Shown in pieces: positions 8,342-17,710 of a stretch of 64,000 nucleotides of DNA. The number at the start of each line of letters is the position of its first letter. The first letter of the stretch is position 1. This stretch comes from CAVPLM01 sp963713545 (GTDB lineage: Bacteria; Actinomycetota; Thermoleophilia; RBG-16-64-13): contig CAVQME010000002.1 in NCBI GenBank assembly GCA_963713545.1, positions 310,001 through 374,000 of the forward strand. Direction: 5' to 3'. A program made the translations under genes and the position numbers. A model generated the notes under the pieces. It had not been told where the DNA came from. It ran no database searches and was given only the letters and a program-made list of their open reading frames with translations.

Positions 8342-11144
8342 CGGCCGTCCTGTCGATCGCGCGCTCCTCGGCCCTGAGCGCGGCGATGACGTGCTCGAAC
8401 TCGTCCGGCTCCACCAGTATCTGCCGGGGCTTGCTGCCCTCCCACGGTCCCACGATACCCCGTCTCTCCAGCATGTCGATCAGGCGACCCGCCCGTGTAT
8501 AGCCCACCCGCAGGCGGCGCTGGAGCATCGAGACAGACGCGCTTCCCGTCTCGATGACGAGCTGAGCCGCGTCGGCGAGGAACTCATCGGAGTCGGGGTC
8601 GAAGAGGTCGTCCTCGCTCCGCTTGGTCTCTGCGGGCCGCCGGAGGAGCTCTTCGCGGAACTCCGGCTCGGCCTGGTGGCGCCAGTGGTTGACCAGGATA
8701 GCGATCTCTTCCTCGGTGATGTAGGCTCCCTGCACCCGCTGCAAGTGGCTCGACCCCAGAGGCTTGAAGAGCATGTCCCCCATGCCGAGCAGGGTCTCGG
8801 CCCCGTTGACATCCAGAATCACCCGGGAATCGGTCTGGCTGGAGACGGCAAAAGCGATCCGGGAGGGGATGTTGGCCTTGATCATGCCGGTGATGACGTC
8901 CGCGGAGGGTCGCTGGGTCGCGACCACCAGGTGTATGCCGACGGCTCGCGATTTCTGAGCCAGGCGGATGACGCAGTCCTCGACCTCCTGCGGTGAGACC
9001 ATCATGAGGTCGGCCAGCTCATCGATGACTATGAGGATGTTGGGGAGCGGCCGCTCTCCGCGCCGCGCCCGGCTCTTGTTCATCTCCGGCAGGCTACGGG
9101 CATGCTCCAACTCCATGAGCTCGTAGCGGTCCTCCATCTCCTTGGCCACGTTGTGAAGGACCCCGGCGGCATCCTTCATGTTGGTCACCACCGGGACCAG
9201 CAGGTGGGGGATGCGATCGTAGTGCGAGAGCTCGACCTTCTTGGGGTCGATCATGATCATCCGCACTTGCTCTGGGGTGCTCCTCAGCAACACCGAGGAG
9301 ACGAGGCAGTTGACGCAGCCGCTCTTGCCTGAGCCTGTGGTGCCGGCGATGAGCAGGTGCGGGAGTCGGGAGAGGTCCGTGTACACAGCCTTGCCAGAGA
9401 TGTCCTTGCCCAGCCAGACCATGAGTGGTCCCGCCGACTTGGGGAACTCTCTGTAGATGTCGCCTAGAGTGACGAAGTCGGGCCGCTGGTTAGGAACCTC
9501 CACCCCCACCGCCGACTTGCCGGGGATGGGCGCGAGGATGCGGATCTCCGTGCTGGCAAGAGCATAGGCCAGGTCGTCTTTGAGGCTGGAGACCTTGCTC
9601 ACCTTCGTGCCCGGTGCAAGTTGCAGCTCGTAGCGCGTGACGCGCGGGCCGACGACCATACCGACGATCCTAGCCTCCACGCCGAACTGCGCCAGGGCCT
9701 GTATCAGCACGGCGGAGGTGTCCCGGTCGTTCCCGACCCGTCCGACCGCCGCGGGAGACGACTTGCGGAGTAGCTCGGCTTCGGGCAGGACGTAGGCGGG
9801 CTGCTCCACCGGCAATGCGATCTGGCGCGGTTCGCGGGCCAGACCGGGAAGCGCCTCCTGCTCGAGCGCTGCCCCTTCGTGCCCGGCTTCGGCGTGCCCG
9901 GCGATCGTGGCGGCGGCACCAGGCGTTCCGCCGGCGTTCGCCGCTCTTACGGCCGGCATAGCCTCTCGCAGAACCCCTTCTGCGGCGGAGCCAGCCCCCG
10001 CCGCGTGCGGCGCCGCGAGCCCCGTGCCCACCGCTGCTCCTCCGCCGGCTGCGGAGATGGTGGCCTTGCCGTGGTCTTCCGCGAAGATATCCCCGAAGGC
10101 TGCCGCCCCGTCGATGACCCCGGGCCCCCCGGATGATGCATGCGGCTGCATAGGAGCGTGCGGACTGCGGGATACCGGCCCATCGTCAGACCAGTCGTGG
10201 AAGGCCTCGTCGAAAGGACCGGACTGCGCGGCATCCGCGTGTGGCCCCCCCGCGTCGGGCCAGACGCCATCCACCAGATCCACCGGGCCCAAGCGCGGGC
10301 CGAAGCCCGCCTGGTAGGCATCGCCCTGCAGCCGCCCGTTTGCGATCGTGGTCGCCGCGGAGGGATCCTGCTCCCGGCGCCGCGTGACCAAGGTGCTCCG
10401 TTCGGCTGACTCCTTGACGGCCTGAGCCGCCCGTTTCGTCCCACGGCTCATCCTGCGCACGGTCATGCCCGTGGCAAGACTGACACCCGCGAGGAGAGCC
10501 ACCCACCCGATGATGGCCACCCCGACCGTTCCCACCATGGCGTGGAACAGGGCGTAGATAGCCTCTCCAAGGGCTCCCGCCCGGGTCTCGAACACCGAAC
10601 GGACGAACGTGTCCGTCTCGTGCCCACCGAACGGGGGGACCCCTGCTGCTACCAACAAGAACAACCCAAACAAGAAGACCATGACGCCGAGGAACAGGTA
10701 CGACCGGCGCAGCTTGACCTCAAATACGGTCGTTGCCGCCAAGACGAACAGGGCCGCCGGGATCAAGAAGGCCAGCCGTCCGAACAGGAAGGTGAGCCCG
10801 GTCTGCACCGCTTCGCCCACGTAACCACCTCTGCCTCCGGCGACGAGTACGAACGTCAAGAAGACGGCCGCGCCGAAGAGGATCAGGGCTACGATCTCCT
10901 GTTTCCGTCCGGGAACGGACCGGTTGGCGCTGGAGCCGGCCCGGCCGTCGCCCGTGCGCGTGGCGCGCGACCCTGCCGCCCGGCCGCTACCCGCTTTCTT
11001 GCCGGGGACCGCGGCCGCTGCTGCGCTGCGCGCCGCAGCCGTGCTCTTCACGGGGGTGCGCCCGCCGGGAGCGGCGGACGGCCCACCCGGTTTCGCCGCC
11101 GTTCGGTCCACACGTTCAGCGTTGCTGTTCGCTCTGCCTGCCAT
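8334..11144 (-). CDS. ftsK: DNA translocase FtsK/SpoIIIE
   Basis: Septum-anchored ATPase that pumps chromosome dimers apart at division. About 936 aa: a Lys/Arg/Ala-rich N-terminus, four or so transmembrane helices (about residues 85-235), a Gly/Ala/His-rich linker, then the motor. Walker A GTTGSGKS and a Walker B region (LIVIDELADLMM) are present. A winged-helix gamma domain near the C-terminus (SVSMLQRRLRVGYTRAGRLI) would read KOPS sites. A GGGGAGAG ribosome-binding site precedes ATG 11144. XerC is encoded in the same window, and the two cooperate at dif. Confidence 0.96.
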   Translation of the reverse strand: MAGRANSNAERVDRTAAKPGGPSAAPGGRTPVKSTAAARSAAAAAVPGKKAGSGRAAGSRATRTGDGRAGSSANRSVPGRKQEIVALILFGAAVFLTFVLVAGGRGGYVGEAVQTGLTFLFGRLAFLIPAALFVLAATTVFEVKLRRSYLFLGVMVFLFGLFLLVAAGVPPFGGHETDTFVRSVFETRAGALGEAIYALFHAMVGTVGVAIIGWVALLAGVSLATGMTVRRMSRGTKRAAQAVKESAERSTLVTRRREQDPSAATTIANGRLQGDAYQAGFGPRLGPVDLVDGVWPDAGGPHADAAQSGPFDEAFHDWSDDGPVSRSPHAPMQPHASSGGPGVIDGAAAFGDIFAEDHGKATISAAGGGAAVGTGLAAPHAAGAGSAAEGVLREAMPAVRAANAGGTPGAAATIAGHAEAGHEGAALEQEALPGLAREPRQIALPVEQPAYVLPEAELLRKSSPAAVGRVGNDRDTSAVLIQALAQFGVEARIVGMVVGPRVTRYELQLAPGTKVSKVSSLKDDLAYALASTEIRILAPIPGKSAVGVEVPNQRPDFVTLGDIYREFPKSAGPLMVWLGKDISGKAVYTDLSRLPHLLIAGTTGSGKSGCVNCLVSSVLLRSTPEQVRMIMIDPKKVELSHYDRIPHLLVPVVTNMKDAAGVLHNVAKEMEDRYELMELEHARSLPEMNKSRARRGERPLPNILIVIDELADLMMVSPQEVEDCVIRLAQKSRAVGIHLVVATQRPSADVITGMIKANIPSRIAFAVSSQTDSRVILDVNGAETLLGMGDMLFKPLGSSHLQRVQGAYITEEEIAILVNHWRHQAEPEFREELLRRPAETKRSEDDLFDPDSDEFLADAAQLVIETGSASVSMLQRRLRVGYTRAGRLIDMLERRGIVGPWEGSKPRQILVEPDEFEHVIAALRAEERAIDRTAGD

Positions 11145-11173
11145 CGCTCGATCTCTCCCCGGCCTCTACGGCG

Positions 11174-12835
11174 TCAGACCTCGACGATCACCGGCAGCAC
11201 CATGGGTCGCCGGCCCACTTCTTTGTGCAGGTACTTCTGTAGTACGTCGTGGACCCGGTTCTTCAGCAGGGTCATGTCAGTCATCTGCTGCATCTCGCCC
11301 CCGCTCAGCGCCTCGACGACTCTTTTCTTGGCTTCTTCGGTCAGTTCGTCCATATCCCCGGCGTGGGCGAAGCCCCGAAACACCACCTCGGGCTCACCCA
11401 CTATCTTGCCGTCCTGCATGCTCCGGGCCACGACCACCATCACGAGGCCATCGGTGGCCAGGTGCTGACGATCGCGCAGCACCAGATCCCTGAAGTCGCC
11501 CATGGCGAAGCCGTCGACCAGGATCATGCCCGCCTGTACCTGTCCGGTCACCTCGGCGTGGTCGACCCCAAGCTCGAGAACATCTCCATTCTCCAAGATG
11601 AAGATGTGGTCGTCATCCATGCCTACGGCGCGGGCGAGCTCGGCGTGGAAGAAAAGGTGACGATGCTCGCCATGCACGGGCATGAAGTACTTCGGCCGGA
11701 CCAGGTTGAGCATCACCTTGAGCTCTTCGGCGGCGGCGTGGCCGGACACGTGCACTCCGGCATCCGATTCATAGATCACCCGGGCCCCAGCGGCGAACAA
11801 ACGGTCGATGGTGCGATTCACGCTGGTCTCGTTCCCGGGGACCGCGCGAGCGGAGATCACCACTGTGTCGCCCTTCTGGATCTTGATCAGGGGATGATCG
11901 TGAGAGGCCATTCGCGCCAGGGCAGAGAGCGGCTCGCCCTGACTGCCGGTGCAGAGGATCGTCACCGCGTCGGGAGGCAGCAATGCGAGGTCGTGCGGCC
12001 GCACGACCAGTCCTTCCGGCACGGACAGGTAGCCCAAGTTCTGGGCGATGTTCACGTTCTTGACCATGCTGCGTCCCACGACGGCCACCGAGCGGCCGTG
12101 GTGAGCGGCGGTGTCCATGACCTGTTGGATGCGATGTATGTGGCTCGCGAACGACGCCACGATGATGCGCCCGGGCGCCAGGGCGAAGATGCCGTCGAGG
12201 CTCTCCCCGACGCTCCGCTCGGGGGCTATGAAGCCCGGCCGATCAGCGTTGGTGCTGTCGGAGAGCAGCAGGAGCACGCCCTTTCGCCCCAACTCGGCGA
12301 AGCGCTGCATGGCCGTCACCCGGCAGTCGATGGGGGTCTGGTCGAGCTTGAAGTCCCCGGTGTGGACGATCGTCCCGACGGGTGTGTGGATGCCCAGACC
12401 AACCCCGTCCGGGATGCTGTGGCAGACCTCGAGGAACTCGATCTCGAAAGGCCCCAGGGAGAGGTTCTTGCCTGGAGACACCTCGTTCAGGGACGCCTTC
12501 TGCTGAAGCCCGTGCTCACCCAACTTCGCGTTCACCAGGCCGAGGGTCAGCCGGGTACCGTAGACCGGCGCGTCCAGCTCTTTGAGGAGGTAGGGAAGGG
12601 CGCCCACATGATCCTCGTGCCCGTGGGTCAGCACTATGCCGAGGACCCGTTCCCGGTTCTCCACAACGTACGTGAAGTCGGGCAGCACCAGATCGATGCC
12701 CAGCATCTCGTCATCGGGGAACATGAGGCCGCTGTCGATGACCAGCAAGGCGTCACCGTACTCCATCACCAGCATGTTCTTACCGATGGCCCCCAGCCCG
12801 CCCAGAGGTATGACTTTCAGAGTTTGATCGGTCAC
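11174..12835 (-). CDS. rnj: Ribonuclease J
   Basis: Metallo-beta-lactamase/beta-CASP nuclease with endonuclease and 5'-exonuclease activity in RNA decay and maturation. The zinc motif HGHEDH is at residues 71-76, with the later beta-CASP residues SDSTNADRPG and SGHAAAEELK. The 553-aa length is typical of RNase J. The start is GTG 12835, with GGAGG about 14 nt upstream, a long spacing. It lies between dapB and ftsK. Many genomes have dapA between dapB and rnj, but here it is absent and the 87-bp gap holds no gene. Confidence 0.95.
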   Translation of the reverse strand: MTDQTLKVIPLGGLGAIGKNMLVMEYGDALLVIDSGLMFPDDEMLGIDLVLPDFTYVVENRERVLGIVLTHGHEDHVGALPYLLKELDAPVYGTRLTLGLVNAKLGEHGLQQKASLNEVSPGKNLSLGPFEIEFLEVCHSIPDGVGLGIHTPVGTIVHTGDFKLDQTPIDCRVTAMQRFAELGRKGVLLLLSDSTNADRPGFIAPERSVGESLDGIFALAPGRIIVASFASHIHRIQQVMDTAAHHGRSVAVVGRSMVKNVNIAQNLGYLSVPEGLVVRPHDLALLPPDAVTILCTGSQGEPLSALARMASHDHPLIKIQKGDTVVISARAVPGNETSVNRTIDRLFAAGARVIYESDAGVHVSGHAAAEELKVMLNLVRPKYFMPVHGEHRHLFFHAELARAVGMDDDHIFILENGDVLELGVDHAEVTGQVQAGMILVDGFAMGDFRDLVLRDRQHLATDGLVMVVVARSMQDGKIVGEPEVVFRGFAHAGDMDELTEEAKKRVVEALSGGEMQQMTDMTLLKNRVHDVLQKYLHKEVGRRPMVLPVIVEV

Positions 12836-12922
12836 CAGTCTGGGTTCAACCTCCGCGTGTGCGGGACGTCCATTGACCCCTTGCGCCCTTTTGCCCAGCG
12901 GGATCGGGCGCCCGAAGGGTCT

Positions 12923-13708
12923 CTATAGGATGTTCTCCAGACCGACGATGAGTCCTTGCAGACCCTGGATGCGCTTGACAGCCGTGAGCACCCCGGGCAT
13001 GAAGGATTCTCGGGACAGAGAATCGTGGCGGATGGTCAGGGTCTCACCCAAGCCGCCGAACACGACCTCCTGGTGCGCGACCAGACCCGGCAGACGCACG
13101 CTGTGAATGGGGACCTCTTTCTCATGCCCGTCCTCACGCCATGTCTCTTCGATCTTCAGGCGAGTGAGCTTGGACGTGCCCGAGGGCGCGTCGAGCTTGC
13201 GATCGTGGTGTAGCTCGATGATCTCGCACGCGCGGAAGTGCGCCGCTGCCTGCCGAGCAAACTGCATCATGAGCACGGCCCCCATGGCGAAATTGGGGGC
13301 CACGAGCACGGCTACACCCTGAGTCGACGCCTCCTCCTCTATGGCCGCAAGGTCCGCAGGGGTCAGCCCGGTCGTACCCACGACCACCGGAACTCTTCGG
13401 CGCAGGCAAGTCATGATGTTGTCCCGCACGACGGCAGGGACGGTGAAGTCGACCACCACGTCGATGCTCCCCGCGTCCAAGGCTTGCTCGAGCGTGTGAA
13501 AGCACCTCTCTGCACCCGGCAACGCCCCTTCGGCCGGGGAGAACCCCGGATCCACCGCAGCCGCCAGGACCATAGCTTCGTCTCCTGCCACGGCCTCGCA
13601 CGTGGTGCGCCCCATACGACCCCGGGCGCCGGCCACGGCCACCCGGATAACGCCGCCGCCGGTAGGCGCGGCGCCGCTCTGGCCGGCACTGCTCCTGACG
13701 ACGTCCAT
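12923..13708 (-). CDS. dapB: 4-hydroxy-tetrahydrodipicolinate reductase
   Basis: NAD(P)H-dependent step of the diaminopimelate/lysine pathway, which feeds peptidoglycan. The nucleotide-binding VAVAGARGRMGR lies near the N-terminus, and the catalytic ELHHDRKLDAPSGT block is intact. The frame runs upstream to 13741, but GGAGG plus ATG 13708 overlapping the preceding M16 peptidase stop (TGATG, one shared base) identifies the true start, giving 261 aa. Confidence 0.94.
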   Translation of the reverse strand: MDVVRSSAGQSGAAPTGGGVIRVAVAGARGRMGRTTCEAVAGDEAMVLAAAVDPGFSPAEGALPGAERCFHTLEQALDAGSIDVVVDFTVPAVVRDNIMTCLRRRVPVVVGTTGLTPADLAAIEEEASTQGVAVLVAPNFAMGAVLMMQFARQAAAHFRACEIIELHHDRKLDAPSGTSKLTRLKIEETWREDGHEKEVPIHSVRLPGLVAHQEVVFGGLGETLTIRHDSLSRESFMPGVLTAVKRIQGLQGLIVGLENIL

Positions 13709-14997
13709 CAGCTTTCCTCCGTTATCAGGCTTGCGAGGCAATCCTCCGGCACAACGCCTGCGAACTGGCTCTCGTCGGAGCCGATACCTACCACGGAGAG
13801 CGCCCCCGGCCTGTACACCTCGGCCGCCAACTCCAGGACCTGGTCGCTGGTGACGTGATCGATGCGGCGAGCCAGCTCGTCGAGCGAGAGGATCTCGGTC
13901 TCGGTGACCACTCCCTTGCCCAATCTGGTCATGCGGCTGGACGTACTCTCCAAGCCCAGGATCATGCGACCTTTCAGATGCTCCTTGGCTCTCTGCAGCT
14001 CATCTGCAGGGACAGGCTCGGTGACCAGGCGAGTCAGCTCACGCCCCACCGTTTCCATGACGGCTTCCAACCGTTCGGGCCGACAGCCGAAGTACAGCCC
14101 ACTGAGCCCTGTCTCCTTGTACATGGTCGAGAAGGAGTACACGCTGTAGACGAGGCCGCGTTTCTCCCGCACTTCCTGGAAGAGCCGGGAACTGAGCGAC
14201 CCCCCGAACAGGCTGTCGAGAACCGAGAGCACGAACCGGCGCTCGTCGTCCCGGGCGAGGCCGATGCCCCCCAGGCAAACGTGCATCTGCTCCGTCTCCT
14301 TGGTCAGGAAATGCCGGCGAGGGACCATCTCTGTAACCGCAGGCTCGCGCTGGGGATTGGTGCCTTTGGGATCGGCTTGGCGCTCCAGCAGCAGAGCGCT
14401 CAGTCGGTCGTGGTCGATATTGCCCGCAGCCGCCACCACCATGTCGCTGAATTGGAAGAGTTGATGGTGATAGCCGCGGATGTCTTCCTCAGAAGCCCCG
14501 GCGATACTCTCACGAGTGCCCAGAATGGGGTGGGCCAACGGATGGCCGTCTAGGACCACTTCGGCCAGCACGTCGTGGATGAGATCCTGAGGCGAGTCCT
14601 CCACCATGGCGATCTCCTCCAGCACCACCTCCCGCTCTCGATCGAGATCGGCAAAGGTCGGAGTGAGGAGCATGTCGGTCATGACGTCCAGGGCCACCGA
14701 CAGCTGATCGTCGAGAAAACGTCCGTAGACGACCACGTATTCTCGAGACGTGCTGGCGTTCAACTCCCCCCCAAGGGTATCGAAGATCTGGGCGATCTCT
14801 TCCGCCGTGAACTTCGACGACCCCTTGAAGAGGAGATGCTCTATGAAATGAGTGGCACCTACGAGCGGCGCGGGCTCATCCCGCGACCCGGCCGGGATCC
14901 AGAAGCCCAAACATACCGATCTGAGGTGGTCGAGCTTCTCGCTTATAAGCCTCTGGCCGTTGGGAAGTTGCTCCAGACGGTACTCGTCAGTCGACAC
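13708..14997 (-). CDS. M16 family (pitrilysin-like) zinc peptidase
   Basis: The inverted zinc motif HxxEH is present as HFIEH at residues 50-54, with the distal glutamate region about 75 residues on. The 429-aa length equals one catalytic plus one inactive M16 domain, as in the processing-peptidase-like family (YmxG/PepR) found directly after pnp in many Gram-positives. Its start overlaps the pnp end by 11 nt and its stop shares a base with the dapB start. The substrate is unknown. Confidence 0.9.
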   Translation of the reverse strand: MSTDEYRLEQLPNGQRLISEKLDHLRSVCLGFWIPAGSRDEPAPLVGATHFIEHLLFKGSSKFTAEEIAQIFDTLGGELNASTSREYVVVYGRFLDDQLSVALDVMTDMLLTPTFADLDREREVVLEEIAMVEDSPQDLIHDVLAEVVLDGHPLAHPILGTRESIAGASEEDIRGYHHQLFQFSDMVVAAAGNIDHDRLSALLLERQADPKGTNPQREPAVTEMVPRRHFLTKETEQMHVCLGGIGLARDDERRFVLSVLDSLFGGSLSSRLFQEVREKRGLVYSVYSFSTMYKETGLSGLYFGCRPERLEAVMETVGRELTRLVTEPVPADELQRAKEHLKGRMILGLESTSSRMTRLGKGVVTETEILSLDELARRIDHVTSDQVLELAAEVYRPGALSVVGIGSDESQFAGVVPEDCLASLITEES

Positions 14998-17113
14998 TGC
15001 CTTCCTTCTTGGACAGGTTCTCGAGCAGGCGCAGGCTGATCTTCTCCTTGCCGCCCTGCATCTGCACGTCCAGGACCTCCACCCGTACCAGATCGCCGCG
15101 GTTGACGACTTCCTCCACGGTCCCCACGCGATGGTCGGCCAAACGAGAGATGTGGACGAGACCGTCGGTGCCCGGTTTCAGGGTCACGAAGGCGCCGAAG
15201 GACGTGGTCGAAGCCACTCTGCCTTCGACGATATCCCCTGCCTGGGTCTCACGCGTGAGCAGACCGATGCGCTCGATGCAGGCGTCGCCGAGTTTGCCAT
15301 CGGTGGCGAAGACCTTGACCAGCCCGTCCTCGGCAACATCGATGGTGCATTCGAACTCGGCTTCCATGCCGCGGATGGTCTCGCCGCCCTTGCCGATGAC
15401 CGCCCCGATCTTCTCAGGATCGATGCGGATGGTGGCGATGCGCGGGGCGAAATCGGACAGCTCGGAACGCGGCGAGCTCAGCGTCTCGGCAATCTTGTCG
15501 AGGATGAACAGCCGGGCCTTGCGGGCGCGTTCCAGGGCGTCGCGCATGATCGCGAACGTGACGCCCGTGATCTTGATATCCATCTGCAAGGCGGTGATGC
15601 CCTTGTGGGTGCCGGCCACTTTGAAGTCCATGTCGCCCAGGTGGTCCTCCACCCCAGCGATGTCGGTCAGCACCACATAGTCTTCCTTCTCCTTGATGAG
15701 GCCCATGGCGATACCGGCCACCGGCCGGGCGATGGGCACACCGGCATCCATCAGCGCCAGCGTCGACGCGCACACGCTGGCCATGGAGCTGGACCCGTTG
15801 GATTCAAGAGTCTCGGAGACTAGGCGGATGGTGTACGGGAACGCCTCCTCGTTGGGGATCAACGGGAAGAGCGCCCGTTCCGCCAGGGCCCCGTGGCCGA
15901 TCTCGCGCCGGCCGGGGCCGCGCATGAAACCGGTCTCGCCCACGCTGAAGGGCGGAAACTTGTAGTGGTGCATAAAACGTTTGGACTCCTCGATGTCGAG
16001 GCCGTCCACACGCTGTTCGTCCCGCGCCGCCCCCAGGGTGAGCAGGGTCAGCACCTGGGTCTGGCCCCGGGTGAAAAGACCCGAGCCGTGAGTGCGCGGA
16101 GCCACCCGGACGTCGCAGGTGATCTCCCTGATCTCGTCCACGCCGCGGCCGTCGGGACGCTTCTTGTCGACGGCGATGACCCTGCGGACGGTCTCCTTCT
16201 CCACAGCGTCGAAGGCCTTCGCCAGCGCGGCCGTCTCGGCCGCCGGGTCCTCAGAGTCCTGACCCGGCGCAAAGGCTTCCAGCGCGCCCTTCTTGAGCGC
16301 CGCCACCGCGTTGGCACGTTCGTGCTTGTCGAGCACGTTACTGGCCTCTTCGATCTCGACCCCGAAACGGGCCTTGATCTTGTCCATGAGCAGGCGGTCC
16401 GGCAGTCTCTCCGCGAATTCCATCTTCGGCACGCCTACTTCGGCAGCCCAGGAGCGGATGACTTCCACCTGCTTCTTGATAGCCTCGTGAGCGACCTCGA
16501 GCCCGGCGATGATGTCGGTCTCGTCCACTTCTTCGCAGCCTGCCTCGACCATGCTTATGGCTTCACTGGTGCCGGCCACGACCAGGTTCACAGGGCTCTG
16601 GTCGATCTCCTCGTATGTGGGGTTGACCACCCAGGAATCGTCGACCTTGGCGACCCGCACGGCCCCCACAGGGCCGAGGAAGGGAGCTTCTGAAAGGCTC
16701 AAGGCCGCCGAGGCGCCCGCCAGAGCGAGAACGTCGTAGGGATTAGTCTTGTCGACCGAGAGCACGGTGGCCACGATGTGCGTCTCTTTGTTGAAGCCCT
16801 TGGGCCAAAGCGGCCGGATGGGCCTATCGATGAGCCGCGCGTTCAGGATGGACTGATCGCTGGGGCGGCCTTCCTTCTTGATAAACCCCCCGGGGATCTT
16901 GCCGGCTGCATACATGCCTGCTTCCACGTCTACCGTGAGGGGGAAGAAATCCACATTGCGCTCGGTGTTCGCCACGACCGCCGTGACCAACACCATCGTG
17001 TCACCCGAGCGGACCACCACGGCCCCACTCGCCTGCTTCGCCAACTTACCCGTCTCGAAACTGATCTTCTTGTCGCCTAGACCTACTTCCGTCCTACTCA
17101 CTCCACTTGCCAC
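14987..17113 (-). CDS. pnp: Polyribonucleotide nucleotidyltransferase (PNPase)
   Basis: Phosphorolytic 3'-5' exoribonuclease. Two RNase PH domains flank a helical domain. A KH domain (IGKGGETIRGMEAEFE) and an S1 domain (GDIVEGRVASTTSFGAFVTL) follow at the C-terminus. The 708-aa length is standard. Translation starts at GTG 17113 behind GGGAGAG. rpsO lies just upstream, the classical order. A 7-bp hairpin lies in the leader (separate entry). Confidence 0.97.
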   Translation of the reverse strand: MASGVSRTEVGLGDKKISFETGKLAKQASGAVVVRSGDTMVLVTAVVANTERNVDFFPLTVDVEAGMYAAGKIPGGFIKKEGRPSDQSILNARLIDRPIRPLWPKGFNKETHIVATVLSVDKTNPYDVLALAGASAALSLSEAPFLGPVGAVRVAKVDDSWVVNPTYEEIDQSPVNLVVAGTSEAISMVEAGCEEVDETDIIAGLEVAHEAIKKQVEVIRSWAAEVGVPKMEFAERLPDRLLMDKIKARFGVEIEEASNVLDKHERANAVAALKKGALEAFAPGQDSEDPAAETAALAKAFDAVEKETVRRVIAVDKKRPDGRGVDEIREITCDVRVAPRTHGSGLFTRGQTQVLTLLTLGAARDEQRVDGLDIEESKRFMHHYKFPPFSVGETGFMRGPGRREIGHGALAERALFPLIPNEEAFPYTIRLVSETLESNGSSSMASVCASTLALMDAGVPIARPVAGIAMGLIKEKEDYVVLTDIAGVEDHLGDMDFKVAGTHKGITALQMDIKITGVTFAIMRDALERARKARLFILDKIAETLSSPRSELSDFAPRIATIRIDPEKIGAVIGKGGETIRGMEAEFECTIDVAEDGLVKVFATDGKLGDACIERIGLLTRETQAGDIVEGRVASTTSFGAFVTLKPGTDGLVHISRLADHRVGTVEEVVNRGDLVRVEVLDVQMQGGKEKISLRLLENLSKKEGSVD

Positions 17114-17128
17114 TTTTCTCTCCCGTCT

Positions 17129-17149
17129 GAGGACCTATCCCGGGTCCTC
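17129..17149 (-). promoter_or_regulatory. Leader hairpin upstream of pnp
   Basis: Perfect 7-bp inverted repeat, GAGGACC at 17129-17135 and GGTCCTC at 17143-17149, with a 7-nt loop, ending 16 nt before the pnp start. No T run follows, so it is not a simple terminator. pnp leaders in enterobacteria are autoregulated through RNase III cleavage of a stem; whether this one is used in that way is unknown. A weak promoter-like TTGACG sits just upstream. Confidence 0.5.
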
Positions 17150-17216
17150 CACTTCCGTCAATGCTATCCGTCGACGCTCTATTCCTCTTCCACCGCTGTC
17201 CCGGGGTCGTCTGGCA

Positions 17217-17483
17217 CTACCTGCGCAGGCCCAGATCCTTGACCACCGTCCGGTACCGCTCCACATCCTGCTTCTGCAGGTAGTCAAGGAGACGGCGCCG
17301 ATGTCCCACCATCTTCAGTAGGCCCCGGCGAGAATGGTGATCCTTGGAATGGGTCTTGAGATGCTCGGTGAGCACGTTGATCCGCTCGGTGAGGATGCCT
17401 ATCTGCACCTCCGGGGACCCTGTGTCCACTTCATGCTTCTTGAACCGATCGATGATCTCGGTCTTGCGGTCTTTGCTCAGCAT
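17217..17483 (-). CDS. rpsO: 30S ribosomal protein S15
   Basis: Primary 16S rRNA-binding protein of the small-subunit platform. The 88-aa product starts MLSKDRKTEII and contains the family signature region TGSPEVQIGILTERI and DHHSRRGLLKMVGHRRRLLDYL. AGGAGG lies 6 nt before ATG 17483. The same frame is open far upstream, but only by chance. It is followed by pnp, as in most bacteria. Confidence 0.97.
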   Translation of the reverse strand: MLSKDRKTEIIDRFKKHEVDTGSPEVQIGILTERINVLTEHLKTHSKDHHSRRGLLKMVGHRRRLLDYLQKQDVERYRTVVKDLGLRR

Positions 17484-17710
17484 GCATGGCCTCCTTGGGC
17501 TCCTTGCTCCCAGCGGGGACACTGCGGTCCGGGCCGAGAAACAGGTTTCAATGCCGGCGCGCACGGACGCGCCCCGCCGCGGGCGCAGAGCACCCAAAGC
17601 GGTGATGTAGGTTACCACAGGGAAGGACCGGGGGCGGCGCGGGTCAGGCCCTTGATCGGAAGAGCCGGCTGACCCGTCACGGGTGGCGAGCGAGCGCGGA
17701 CCCCCCCGGT

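Noticed and set aside
12836..12922. Remnant of dapA between dapB and rnj
   Set aside because: The gap is only 87 bp and has no similarity to a DapA reading frame.
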